A stretch of 62,024 nucleotides of DNA from an uncultured Pseudohongiella sp. (GTDB lineage: Bacteria > Pseudomonadota > Gammaproteobacteria > Pseudomonadales > Pseudohongiellaceae), in contig CACJWK010000012.1 in assembly GCA_902597095.1 (NCBI GenBank), positions 1 through 62,024 of the forward strand, in the 5' to 3' direction. Made by a program: the position numbers and the translations under genes. The notes under the pieces are model-generated. The model worked only from the letters and a program-made list of their open reading frames with translations, ran no database searches and was not told the DNA's origin. Of this stretch, positions 26,609 to 36,224 are shown piece by piece (position 1 is the first letter of the stretch; each line of letters opens with the position of its first letter).

Positions 26609-28135
26609 GTGACTGCCCGAATTCGTATTGAGGGGCTCTGCAAGAGTTTTGCTGCTCCGGTTCTAGAGGAAGTAAACCTGCAGATAATGCCTGGCCGTAT
26701 TCATGGCCTGGTCGGCGAGAACGGCGCCGGTAAATCCACACTCATCAATATCATCAGCGGTCTGCTTTCAGCGGATGCCGGTACACTAGAACTCAATGGT
26801 CAGGTCTACCGCGCTCCGAGCAGACCTCAAGCGCTACAGCAGGGTATAGCACTGGCGGCTCAAGAGCTAAGCCTGATTGATACTCTTTCTGTTGCTGAGA
26901 ATATTTTCCTTTCGGCGCTTCCGCAAAATTTCATGACTGTTGATCGGGCCAGTCTGCGAAAGCATGCGGAGGAATTGATGGCACAGGTGGGCCTGCTCGC
27001 AATGTCTGCGCACACTCCAGTTGCGAAATTAGCCCTAGCGGAAAAACAACTCGTCGAAATGGCGAAAGCGCTATCCATGCCGGCGGACAATTGCCAGTTA
27101 CTGATCCTGGACGAACCTGCTTCTGCCCTGACCACGCCCCAGGTGGAAAAATTACATCAGATTCTCAGGGAGCGCGTCGCGACTGGCTTGAGTATCATCT
27201 ATGTGTCCCATCGGCTAGATGACGTGCTGTCAGTCTGTGATGACGTCTCGGTGTTACGTGATGGAATTATCGTTTCGACCGCGCCCACTACCTATTTAAC
27301 CGCTAATGATCTTATCACTGCCATGTGCGGTCAGGATTTGCTAGAACACAGAGAGAGCAGTCTTCGGCAAGCCGGAGACCTGCGCCTCAAGGTGGATCAA
27401 TTATCCAGCGCTATCTTTCCACAGTCCGTCTCATTTGAATGTCGCCGCGGTGAAATATTGGGTATCGCCGGCTTGGCCGGCGCGGGTCGCTCGGAGTTAC
27501 TGCATACAATTTTTGGTCTTGCTCCGGATCGCCAGGGACGGGTGGTGTTGTTAAACGAAGGCACAGAAGTCGAAGTACGAACAGCCAGCGAGGCGGTGAA
27601 ACAGGGAATGGCCTTGATCGCCGAAGATCGCAAGACTCAGGGAAACTTTGCTGATAAACCTGTCTCTCTTAACACCACCATTGCCGGCTTAGGAAAGCTC
27701 GGTGTTGCGCTGGCGGTCTTGCTGCCCCGTCGTGAGGAGCGTGTCAGCAAAGAATTGATTGATCGACTTCAAGTTAAATGTGAGGGCCCCCGACAGTCCA
27801 TTGACCGGCTAAGCGGTGGTAACCAGCAGAAAGTCCTACTTGCTCGGTGGTTGCAAACTGAATCTGACGTCTGGCTGCTGGATGAGCCTACCCGAGGGGT
27901 AGATGTGGCGTCGAAGCTAACTATTCATGAGCAATTACGAGAACTTAGAGATCTGGGTGCATGCCTACTCATCGTCTCGAGCGAGCTGGAGGAGTTGACT
28001 GCGCTTTGCGACCGGATTCTGGTCTTGTCGAATCGGAAGGTAGTAGCGACATTTGAGGGTGGGCAGTGGAGTAACGAACAGCTGTTGGCGGAAATGTTTA
28101 GTGCACACCGGGGTCAGCGGGCAGTAAATCACTGA
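26609..28135 (+). CDS. rbsA: Ribose-type ABC transporter ATP-binding protein, two domains
   Basis: The protein has 508 residues with two ATPase halves, as usual for sugar importers of the CUT2 group. The first has a full Walker A GENGAGKST and Walker B LLILDEPASAL. The second has the normal degenerate P-loop GLAGAGRSE, then LSGGNQQKVLLARWL and WLLDEPTRGVD. The start is a GTG 12 bases after the binding-protein gene. It drives import through the permease next door. A TGA at 28133-28135 is followed 20 bases later by the permease ATG. Confidence 0.9.
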   Translation: MTARIRIEGLCKSFAAPVLEEVNLQIMPGRIHGLVGENGAGKSTLINIISGLLSADAGTLELNGQVYRAPSRPQALQQGIALAAQELSLIDTLSVAENIFLSALPQNFMTVDRASLRKHAEELMAQVGLLAMSAHTPVAKLALAEKQLVEMAKALSMPADNCQLLILDEPASALTTPQVEKLHQILRERVATGLSIIYVSHRLDDVLSVCDDVSVLRDGIIVSTAPTTYLTANDLITAMCGQDLLEHRESSLRQAGDLRLKVDQLSSAIFPQSVSFECRRGEILGIAGLAGAGRSELLHTIFGLAPDRQGRVVLLNEGTEVEVRTASEAVKQGMALIAEDRKTQGNFADKPVSLNTTIAGLGKLGVALAVLLPRREERVSKELIDRLQVKCEGPRQSIDRLSGGNQQKVLLARWLQTESDVWLLDEPTRGVDVASKLTIHEQLRELRDLGACLLIVSSELEELTALCDRILVLSNRKVVATFEGGQWSNEQLLAEMFSAHRGQRAVNH

Positions 28136-28155
28136 GGTCCTTAAAATGGAAAACA

Positions 28156-29121
28156 ATGAAAACTAAATCTAATCCAAGCAATCTGTTCAGCCGGATAAGT
28201 CTCGTCTTCGAGGAATTGTTCATCTTCCTCGCATTGTTGGCCCTGGTTTTGATTTTTTCTCTAGCGGCGGACAACTTTTTCACAACCAGAACCCTGGTTG
28301 CCATTCTCACTCAGCTACCGGCACTTACTGTTGTCACTATCGGCATGACTCTGGTACTGATAAGCGGTGGCATCGATTTGTCGGTTGGCTCAATAGTTGC
28401 CTTGAGTTCCGCGATTATCGGTGTTGCACTGACTGTCTTCGAATTGCCGTTGCTTATGGCGGCATTACTTGGAATTGCAGCTGGCGGCTGCGCCGGCCTG
28501 GTAAATGGTGTGCTAGGCAGCTATTTCCGCTTGCCCATATTTATAGTCACCTTAGGCATGCTGGAAGCCGGTCGGGGTCTGGCATACATGGTGACCGGGT
28601 CTCAGACCATTTTCATTGGCCCCAGTATTCAAGCGCTTTCACTGCCACTGCCGGGTATCGGGGTTTCGCCTGCTTTTCTCATTGCCCTCGGGCTTGTCTT
28701 TATATCTCAACTGGTTCTAACCAGAACAGTGTTTGGACGTTACCTGATTGCTATCGGTACCAATGAAATAGCTGCGAGAATCTCAGGCATTCGAACCGAA
28801 CCCTATCTAAATGCTGCGCTGCTGATTTCTGGATTGTTAGCGGGCCTGGGTGGACTAATTAACGCAGCGTATCTTGGCGCTTCTGATCCGAACGCTGCAA
28901 CGGGCCTAGAACTATCTGCTATCGCCGCTGCTGTTATCGGAGGTACCAGCCTCATGGGTGGACGTGGTTCGATTATCGGCGCCTTCATTGGTGTGCTGAT
29001 TATTTCGGTACTGCAAAACGGGTTGGCTCAACTTGGTGTGTCGGAACCATTCAAGCGGCTGACCACCGGGCTGGTCATAATTCTTGCTGTCTTGATTGAT
29101 CGCTGGCGTAGCCGTCGTTGA
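28156..29121 (+). CDS. rbsC: Ribose-type ABC transporter permease
   Basis: The protein has 321 residues and about ten hydrophobic segments. TIGMTLVLISGGIDLSVGSIVALS and SLMGGRGSIIGAFIGVLIISVLQNGL are hallmarks of RbsC-type CUT2 permeases. It is the last gene of the operon. After it comes a gap of more than 400 bases with a relic of another gene and then the cytochrome/beta-propeller gene. Confidence 0.9.
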   Translation: MKTKSNPSNLFSRISLVFEELFIFLALLALVLIFSLAADNFFTTRTLVAILTQLPALTVVTIGMTLVLISGGIDLSVGSIVALSSAIIGVALTVFELPLLMAALLGIAAGGCAGLVNGVLGSYFRLPIFIVTLGMLEAGRGLAYMVTGSQTIFIGPSIQALSLPLPGIGVSPAFLIALGLVFISQLVLTRTVFGRYLIAIGTNEIAARISGIRTEPYLNAALLISGLLAGLGGLINAAYLGASDPNAATGLELSAIAAAVIGGTSLMGGRGSIIGAFIGVLIISVLQNGLAQLGVSEPFKRLTTGLVIILAVLIDRWRSRR

Positions 29122-29537
29122 GAGCTAGGACTATTTGATCGACATTATCGAAAACGTTACGTGCTGCAGTCAGAACTTTTAGTACTAAAGTTTTGGAGGC
29201 TTTGACCTGGTCCGGCATTGTTTTTATAGCTTCGAGCATTTAGCGCAGATCGTCGTCTCGGCGATTGGCTTAGCATTTTAAGCTGGTTGGTGCCGAGGGA
29301 CATGAAACGAGGTCTTCTCAGTGACCCAGGAGACCATCCCCTCATCCCGCTCCCAAAACTACTGAATTTTACTTTAGCCCTCGCATGCCAATCACTTGCA
29401 AGCTTGACGGCAATGTCTTAAGTTTAAAAGGCGACTAACAAAATTGACCTTCTTAGGCTAATCATTCTTTTATTTGCCGATAGATAGGCTCCTAATTACA
29501 AATATAACTAGCCCATGATTTAGAGCGGATTCGAATA
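29122..29537. other. Intergenic region with a relic of a small gene
   Basis: This AT-rich stretch of 416 bases contains the decayed fragment at 29166-29245. The rest, including a region rich in short runs of A and T near 29450-29530, probably carries the promoter for the downstream large cytochrome gene, but I see no reliable boxes. Confidence 0.45.
29166..29245 (+). repeat. Right copy of the 80-base fragment, decayed gene end
   Basis: This matches the 3' part of the gene at 19256 (copy at 19571-19650) and can be read in the same frame to VLEALTWSGIVF before a TAG at 29240-29242. No start or N-terminal part can be found upstream, so it is a truncated paralogue, not a gene. It sits 44 bases after rbsC. 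Confidence 0.65.
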
Positions 29538-32500
29538 ATGACTACAACAAACTTCCTTCGCCCAAAATCAGGTATCTTTCTTCTCGTGATGCTCGGGTCG
29601 GTAATTTTCTCTGTTGAAGGCCAGCAGCAAACGGAATCTCAATCAAAGAACTCCCTGAGACAATTTGAACCGAGTCGAATCGGGCACCCAAGCTTTGTAA
29701 GCCCCCATGCTTCCCCTATCGTCATTAACGGAAATCTTGTGTTTGTTACTAACACTCCGGCTGATACTGTCGACGTTATCGATTCACAAACACGCGAAGT
29801 AATCGCCCGGATAGATGTCGGTGTGGACCCCGTTAGCATCGCCAGGCGTCCTGATGGTAAAGAAGTCTGGGTATCCAATCACATTTCCGACTCTATATCG
29901 GTAATCGACACCAATGAAAGCAGTCCGACTTTCTTAAATGTAATTGCTACAGTGCAAGAGTTTGATTCGGCGCGTAAGGCTACAAGTTTTGATGAACCGA
30001 TGGGCATCGCCTTCGCTAGCAATGAGAAAGCCTATGTTGCCTTGTCTTCCGCCAATCAAATAGCAGTTGTTGATGTTGGCAGCCGTGAGGTGACGAAACG
30101 TCTTTCCATTACCGCACAAGACCCCCGCGAAATCGTGGTTCGCGATGGCAAGCTCTACGTCATTCCTTTCGAATCAAATAATCAGACACAGCTTTCGGGT
30201 GGCGCGGCGGAAGACATCGATGGAGATTTAGTAACCTTCGATATTTTCGAACATTCGATAAGAAACAATAGCAAGCTCTCTCTTGGCCATGTTGTTGATG
30301 TGATAAAACATCCCGATATGCCAGACCGAGATTTGTACGTATTCGACACTGAAACAGACGAGCTCATCGAAACAGTCGACACCCTAGGTACCCTGCTGTA
30401 TGGCATGACCGTCGACTCACAGGGACGAGTTTTTATAGCGCAAACTGACGCTCGTAATGATGCCAATGGTCGTGCAGGGACAAAGAAACACGGCCTTGCT
30501 GAAATGGAGAATCGTGCCTTTTTAAATCGCGTCACCCGCGTAGATTTCGGAGGCTCTGGAGCTCAAGAAACACGTTTTTTTGACCTGGAACCCTTGCCGC
30601 CGCAGCAGCCCGTCCCAGCTGATGCTCTAGCTACACCCTATGGCATCAAAATTAGTGAAGACGATTCAACACTATTTGTTTCAGCGGCCGGTTCAGACAA
30701 ACTAATCACTATCGATGCCGACAGCGGGGAAGTGCTTGGCCGAGTCGCTGTTGATGCCACTCCGCGTGGGGTTGCATTGGTCAGCGCCAATGATGGTAGC
30801 CCAAAACAGGCCTGGGTGTTAAACGCCGTTGAAAATACAGTCTCCTTGGTTGATGTCTCTACGACTAGTAATCCTAGATTAATTGGCACAGTCGTGCTTG
30901 AAGATCCGACGCAGCCTATTATTAAGCGCGGGCGTAAAGCCTTTGAAACTGCAATGGCCTCAACCACAGGCACCTTCTCGTGTTCCAGCTGCCACCCCGA
31001 CGGGCACACCGATCAGTTGGTTTGGGTACTCGCAACCCCCATCGTCACTCGTGGGGATCAAATCCAACCACGAATTACTATGCCTATTCGCGGATTGCGA
31101 GACACTGAACCTTATCATTGGGACGGCATTCCTGGCGATCCTTATGGTGGCGTTAATGCGGCGAACACAGATGGTTATGTGCCTCCGAACAGCGACATTA
31201 ACGACCCGACTACATCAACTTTGGATCTTATTGATGGTGGCCTCGCCAGTACCATGCACTGGATAGGCAAAACTAATACTAATGACGAAGGAAAACTCGG
31301 CAAGCTCACGGCGGCCGAGCGTGACGATTTGTCTGTCTTCCTGCTGAGTGTTCCCTACCCTCCCGCACAGCGCCGAGCCTATGACAATGTTCAGAGCGAA
31401 AGAGCCAAAGAGGGCTTTAGATTGTTTCATATTGAGGGTAATGGCGGTGGCAGGGCTGGAGTTTGTGGGGATTGTCATCGTCTACCGCACTTGGTTAGCA
31501 CCAATCATCCAACTATCGGAATGGATACGCCGACATGGCGCGGTGCTTACGATCGGTTTCTGATCTTGCCACAAGGACGCATCAATCTAGTTACTCTACA
31601 GCCCTTTGCCGAGCTGGCGGAACAAGGCATCCCTGAGCGGGAATTGTGGCGTCGTACCTGGGCGCAGCGCGAAGCATTCGATCCAGTGTGGGATATGGTG
31701 GAAGAACACAGCACGGGCTATTCAGGTGCCTTTGCTCGCCAAGTAACCCTTAATCAAACATCACTGGGCAAGCAAATAACTTTAGACATCATCAATGCAT
31801 TAGAACAGTCTGCGCGTGAGGAGGCAATAATCTTAGCTGTTAGCGGCGTGATGGTTGAAGGCAATAACGGACAAACAGTTTCGATGCGGTTTAACGGCAA
31901 AGATTATGTAAGCTCTATTGGTAGACACACGCAGGAAGAATTAGTCGCCTTGACCCGTGAAGGAAAATTCATAGGCACTTTTACCGGCCACCATGGCGTG
32001 AACACCAATTTTGACCATCCACAACCGGCTCTGTGGACTTTAAGCCCGATCCACGAGCAAAGTGGCCCGCAAGAGTTTCCAAGCATCGATTCCGAACAGC
32101 TCTCCATGACTCTGAGCGCGCGGCACGTTGATGCCGACGCCCATATTATCGTGAACGGCAGACGCATGGATGGAACGATTGATCTGTTAGGAAAAGAAAT
32201 TATTCGCGTCGAATTAGCCGAGAGGCCACCACTAGGCATGAACTTACTGCAACTGCAAACTCGCGGCGGATTGATCAGCAACGATTTCATTTTTTATGTC
32301 ACCGCCGAAGCAGTACCAAAGCGGGCGCTGACGCTGGGTGAAATCATTGAAAATAATGGCTGGGAAATTTTGCTCGGAGACTGGGTTGATGTCCCAACTC
32401 GCGGCGAATTCCAAGTGAGTTTAAATTGGAAAATCAAAAACCGGCTGCTCGAAATGTCCTTCACTGAACAAGCCGGATCAACTATTGCGTCTATCAACAT

Positions 32501-32723
32501 AGACCCAAGCTCAGGTGAAATCGTTCATTCCGGAATTAATCCGCTTGGCGCATCAATCACAGGAACTTGGGACTTTGCAGTTGAGGAGGGGCCAAGATTT
32601 GATGGAAAGTACCTTTCTCCCGAGGGTGCAGAAGGCGGATTAAGCATCCAAATGGTTCCGCAGGATAACGATGCTTTGTTGTTTAAAATTGCACAATCGA
32701 CTATTTCAATGATGCGGAAATAG
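29538..32723 (+). CDS. Exported large beta-propeller/cytochrome c fusion protein
   Basis: The protein has 1061 residues. Signal peptide GIFLLVMLGSVIFSVEGQ is followed by a seven-bladed YVTN-type propeller, about residues 50-440, with repeats such as IDSQTREVIARIDVGVDP and ADSGEVLGRVAVDATPRG. Two heme c sites follow: CSSCH near residue 482 and CGDCH near residue 643, with YHWDG and APTWRG-like phrases seen in diheme peroxidase/oxidase domains (here DTPTWRGAYD). About 300 residues after that form a beta-rich C-terminal part. It is an electron-transfer or quinohemoprotein-like periplasmic protein, function unknown. It lies downstream of the ribose importer, mirroring the diheme cytochrome at 19833 on the other side. 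Confidence 0.75.
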   Translation: MTTTNFLRPKSGIFLLVMLGSVIFSVEGQQQTESQSKNSLRQFEPSRIGHPSFVSPHASPIVINGNLVFVTNTPADTVDVIDSQTREVIARIDVGVDPVSIARRPDGKEVWVSNHISDSISVIDTNESSPTFLNVIATVQEFDSARKATSFDEPMGIAFASNEKAYVALSSANQIAVVDVGSREVTKRLSITAQDPREIVVRDGKLYVIPFESNNQTQLSGGAAEDIDGDLVTFDIFEHSIRNNSKLSLGHVVDVIKHPDMPDRDLYVFDTETDELIETVDTLGTLLYGMTVDSQGRVFIAQTDARNDANGRAGTKKHGLAEMENRAFLNRVTRVDFGGSGAQETRFFDLEPLPPQQPVPADALATPYGIKISEDDSTLFVSAAGSDKLITIDADSGEVLGRVAVDATPRGVALVSANDGSPKQAWVLNAVENTVSLVDVSTTSNPRLIGTVVLEDPTQPIIKRGRKAFETAMASTTGTFSCSSCHPDGHTDQLVWVLATPIVTRGDQIQPRITMPIRGLRDTEPYHWDGIPGDPYGGVNAANTDGYVPPNSDINDPTTSTLDLIDGGLASTMHWIGKTNTNDEGKLGKLTAAERDDLSVFLLSVPYPPAQRRAYDNVQSERAKEGFRLFHIEGNGGGRAGVCGDCHRLPHLVSTNHPTIGMDTPTWRGAYDRFLILPQGRINLVTLQPFAELAEQGIPERELWRRTWAQREAFDPVWDMVEEHSTGYSGAFARQVTLNQTSLGKQITLDIINALEQSAREEAIILAVSGVMVEGNNGQTVSMRFNGKDYVSSIGRHTQEELVALTREGKFIGTFTGHHGVNTNFDHPQPALWTLSPIHEQSGPQEFPSIDSEQLSMTLSARHVDADAHIIVNGRRMDGTIDLLGKEIIRVELAERPPLGMNLLQLQTRGGLISNDFIFYVTAEAVPKRALTLGEIIENNGWEILLGDWVDVPTRGEFQVSLNWKIKNRLLEMSFTEQAGSTIASINIDPSSGEIVHSGINPLGASITGTWDFAVEEGPRFDGKYLSPEGAEGGLSIQMVPQDNDALLFKIAQSTISMMRK

Positions 32724-33099
32724 ATAGTTCTAGCTAAAGTTCCGGATCATGTAGTGCAGAGTCCAGCCGAGGGAATTTCTTGGCAATAGCCGCCGCCCTG
32801 TGTTGTGCGCCGTCTTGCATACTTCTTTGCTTACTGAAATATCAGTTTTATGGAAACTGGCAGGATTACAGAGATTTCTGAAGTTAGGTGGTGCTGAAGA
32901 ACAGAATCGAACTGCCGACACTAAGATCTTCTGGAGAAAATAACTGCAAACCACGAAATCAGAGTGTGATACGAGGTGTGCAAAGCATTCAAGTATGCAC
33001 GGCAGAAAAGATTGCGGTTTTGTTCTGTTTCCGACTACGCTTATTTTAAATACAAAGGTGTCCGATTACCCCAGGCTGGTGTCATCCCTTCCAGCGGCT
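32724..33099. other. Intergenic region holding a tRNA-Phe 3' fragment
   Basis: This 376-base stretch lies between the propeller-cytochrome and the sulfatase pseudogene. A 33-base partial copy of the tRNA-Phe 3' end is at 32889-32921. I see no open gene. Confidence 0.6.
32889..32921 (-). repeat. Partial copy of the tRNA-Phe 3' end (possible att site)
   Basis: Compared with 35833-35865, 29 of 33 bases match. The 21-base run covering variable loop, T arm and its loop is identical, and the terminal CCA is kept. All four differences lie in the acceptor strand. The copy is in the same orientation as the tRNA, about 2.94 kb away. Duplicated tRNA 3' ends are the usual footprint of integrase-mediated insertion. 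Confidence 0.75.
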
Positions 33100-34651
33100 T
33101 CACTCTTCTGAGGTTCTGATCCGATCGATTTCATCTTGCAATTCGGCAGCAAGCTCAAGAAATTGATCAACAACATTGTTCTGTTCGCCGGGATCAAGAC
33201 TCAAGTCATAGAGCTCTGACCGGCGACTGGAATCACTCTCGATGTTCTTATTCTGCTCGATGAATGTCGGAATGGCCCCACCTTCAGGTATAGGTTCAAT
33301 ATATTTCCAGTCGTTTCTGCGAATCCCCAGAGTTGCTGATTGGGTAATAAGCACGTCTCTACCCTGGCCTTCGGCAGACAACAGTGCTGCTGCCAGATTC
33401 TGGCTGTCGATGGCTTCGCCAGACCCCGGGGTTTGTCCGCTTATTGACGCGAGTGTTGCAAAAAAAATCTACCTGACTGAGCAACGGATGGCTGGTACCG
33501 GGTTCAATCGAATTTGGCCAGTAAACAATTGTGGGCACCCGCGTGCCTGCTTCAAAGGCGCTGTATTTACCCCCGCGAAGCGCCCCCGCCGGGCGGTGTT
33601 CTTCGAGCAATTAGACGGCTTGATTGGCATATCCGTCATCCAGCACGGGGCCAGTATCGCTGGTAAAAATGATCAGGGTATTGTCTTCGATTTGCAGGCG
33701 CTCCAGTGTCTGGACAATTTGACCGGTCATCCAGTCCACCTGAGCGATGGCATCACCACGCGGTCCTATCTCATTGGCACCCACAAAGCGCTCATTAGGC
33801 AGTCGGGGTACATGAATATTGTGGAATGAGAAGTCTAGAAAGAAAGGGTCTGCAGTCTGATTCCTGCTTCTGGCATCTTCGATGAATGCTATTGCTTTTT
33901 CTACGAAAAGATCTGCGAAGTCCTCGTCTCGCCAGTGGGCGCTGTCGCCCCCATCCATGAAGCCGATGCGACTGAAGCCGTTGACGATGGTAACGCTGTG
34001 CTGTCGATCAGCACCCTGACGCAGCAGCTGCGGATGACTGAGCCCGGTGGGCATATCCCCGATAGGGTCGCTGTAGCTGATTTTCAGAGGATCATCTTCA
34101 TCGGACAAACCGACCACGGCATGATTTTCCGCATAGACCAAAGCCATATGATCGCCGATTGCAGGAAGCAGGAAGGCATAATCGAAACCGATCTCCAAAG
34201 GCCCCGGTCGGATATCCTGATTTCAGTTTAGGTTGCCATCACCAAGCCCTAGATACCACTTTCCCACTACGGCGGTTCGATAGCCAGCTCGCTGCAGCAT
34301 CGAAGCGACGGTCGCTGACCCTGCCGGGATCATCAGCGGCCCGTCGCCCGGCAAGACACTCGCGTTCCGGCGAAAGGCATAGCGCCCCGTTAGAAGGGAA
34401 TCACGTGAGGGGCTGTAGGTTGCAGCGGTGCTGTAGGCATCGGTAAATTTGAGGCCCCCTCGTGTCAGTCTGTCGATGTTCGGTGTCAGCACGCCCATTG
34501 CGCCATATTCACCCACATCGCCGTAGCCCAGGTCATCGGCATATAAGATGATGATGTTTGGCAGAGACTCGCCACCATTGGTGGACTTCACCGTCCCGGG
34601 AGAACAGCAGGTGAGAAACAGCAGGATCAACAGAGTTGAGACGGTTTTCAT
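33100..34651 (-). pseudogene. Sulfatase pseudogene, two stops and a frameshift
   Basis: The reading frame begins at 34651 with a lipoprotein-like signal (LLILLFLTCCSPG) and sulfatase N-terminal text (NIIILYADDLGYGDVGEYG). The reactive-site motif, normally C/S-x-P-x-R, is TYSPSRDSLLTG: tyrosine (TAC) replaces the cysteine or serine that must become formylglycine. There is a TGA at 34223-34225, a TAA at 33611-33613 and a frameshift in a run of eight A (plus strand, about 33461-33468); restoring one base joins VDFFATLASISGQ to the last part, which ends at 33100. With a dead nucleophile, two stops and a frameshift, it is a true pseudogene. It lies inside the tRNA-flanked segment. Confidence 0.9.
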
Positions 34652-34678
34652 CAGTTCAGCGTTTTCAGACTGTTTCAG

Positions 34679-35518
34679 TTAGCCGACTGCCCATTCTGTG
34701 ATGGCGGGAATCCATGCGACTCTTGCGAATCCCCAGGTAGCAATGACAAGCACGACACTCGCAAGGATCATGCTGGCTGATGCTGCATTTCTAATGCGGA
34801 CATTCTTAGATCTGTCGCGTGCCCGGATCATGAGCTCGACAATGATCATATTGGGGATGTAGAAAAAGAAGGACATAACGTTGTCGAACCATCCATCGAA
34901 TTGCTCTTTGTGTCCAACCCAGTCTGTCAGCAACAGCCACAAGCCATAGTCCATTCTGTACAACCAAGATCCAATTGCTAACGCATAAAGCCTCCAGGCC
35001 CAGGCTTGGTGGATCATGAAGTTCCGCTGCATTCCATGTTTCATGGTTTGAATGGCAGCTACAAACATGAGAATGCCATAGCCTGAAAATCCGATATCCA
35101 TGACAGTGCCGCCAACAGTGCCTCGAATTGCGATAAAGGAGAGCCCTCCAAGAGCCGCAATCATCGAGACAACAACATAAAACCTGCCACTCCAGCGGTG
35201 AAACACTGGATAACTGACACGAATACTTTGAATAAGCTGAAGTGCGCCTAATAACAAGATGAGCCCACCCGCTACAAAATGCAGTCCAATGCCAATTGAT
35301 GCTGCGGGTTGTCCCGGTGTATAGATTTCAGGAAGTACCTCATTCCAGCGCTGCAGATCATTATCAAAATACGCAGAAGCGTAGTTTGCCAAGATGTACA
35401 GGCCAAAAATGAATGAGCTAATCCATACGATTCCCAGTAAGGCTCGACATGAATAATCGTAGACGAGGTCTTGTGTGATGCTCTCGCCAACTGGGGCGTA
35501 GTCAGATATCGTTGACAT
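34679..35518 (-). CDS. DUF2306-like membrane protein
   Basis: I prefer the ATG at 35518, six bases after AAAGAG, over the one at 35533. About 279 residues, seven or so membrane helices. HFVAGGLILLLGALQLIQ and YPVFHRWSGRFYVVVSM (histidine, then HRWSGR) match the DUF2306 pattern, whose function is unknown. RNFMIHQAWAWRLYALAIG also carries a histidine in a helix. It reads away from the tRNA and is the only intact gene of the 3-kb tRNA-flanked segment. Some relatives may bind heme; this is inference. Confidence 0.7.
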   Translation of the reverse strand: MSTISDYAPVGESITQDLVYDYSCRALLGIVWISSFIFGLYILANYASAYFDNDLQRWNEVLPEIYTPGQPAASIGIGLHFVAGGLILLLGALQLIQSIRVSYPVFHRWSGRFYVVVSMIAALGGLSFIAIRGTVGGTVMDIGFSGYGILMFVAAIQTMKHGMQRNFMIHQAWAWRLYALAIGSWLYRMDYGLWLLLTDWVGHKEQFDGWFDNVMSFFFYIPNMIIVELMIRARDRSKNVRIRNAASASMILASVVLVIATWGFARVAWIPAITEWAVG

Positions 35519-35832
35519 AATCAACTCTTTCATTTTGCTCTGATTGCAGTGAGCGGTCTAAGGCACTCGGAAAATTCAGAAGCTTAAGAAATTCAATGGA
35601 CTTTGGCCAGTGAGTGAGGCGTGCCCGGTATAAATCCCGGGGGAAGCCGTGCCCAGAGGAGTGATGGTTGGGGCAGGCCTCGCTCGCGCGACGCGCTTGT
35701 GTCACTGCGGCATTTCTCATCCGCCGCTGACGTCGCGCATACAAACCTGTCCGCAGTTGGATCAAGCAACAGGTGCTCTCGGACATTGAAGCTGTCAATT
35801 CGTCAGGGTAAGTGCATAGTAAGAAGAGGAGT
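35519..35832. other. Intergenic region between DUF2306-like gene and tRNA-Phe
   Basis: This 314-base stretch would contain the promoter of the leftward membrane-protein gene. It has a GC-rich segment (35680-35740) but no believable coding frame or known RNA, and no integrase gene. Confidence 0.4.
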
Positions 35833-35908
<76 letters not shown>

Positions 35909-36224
35909 GTTAGGATGCACTGTGAGGTGCTTGATTGTCATGCCAGCGGGTTCGGCTTGGCTGGTCGCGCTGACGCCTGCGGGCATTCCGCCTGAGACTG
36001 ACTCATTCCGGGGCCTGTGGCCGATGAATTCCCCGAATTTGGCCCTGCTTCGCGAGCCGCGTATTAAATAGTGTCTGACAGCCTGAGTCAAGGCATATGC
36101 GCGTGGGTTAGCGCGCGATAAGACCCGGCCTTGCGAGGCGAAATCGAGAATCATGGCCGACGATTTGTGGCAGCCAGCCGCGCTTGGGGGTAGCTGTAGC
36201 GAGCACAGTGCAGGCGTCAGACGC
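35909..36224. other. Leader and promoter region upstream of tRNA-Phe
   Basis: This 316-base stretch lies between the tRNA and yggX, both on the minus strand. It holds the likely tRNA promoter at 36063-36091. I see no gene in it. Confidence 0.5.
36063..36091 (-). promoter_or_regulatory. Likely sigma-70 promoter of tRNA-Phe
   Basis: On the minus strand TTGACT (36091-36086) and TTTAAT (36068-36063) are separated by exactly 17 bases. A GC-rich stretch (ACGCGGC) follows the -10 box, the discriminator type found at growth-regulated stable-RNA promoters. The tRNA begins 154 bases further on, a rather long leader. Confidence 0.6.

Noticed and set aside
32889..32921. A second tRNA-Phe gene
   Set aside because: Only the T arm, variable loop and 3' end are present; D and anticodon arms are absent and the acceptor strand is mutated.
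33461..33468. Programmed frameshift in the sulfatase poly-A run
   Set aside because: The same gene has two in-frame stops and a lost reactive cysteine, so decay explains the frame break better.
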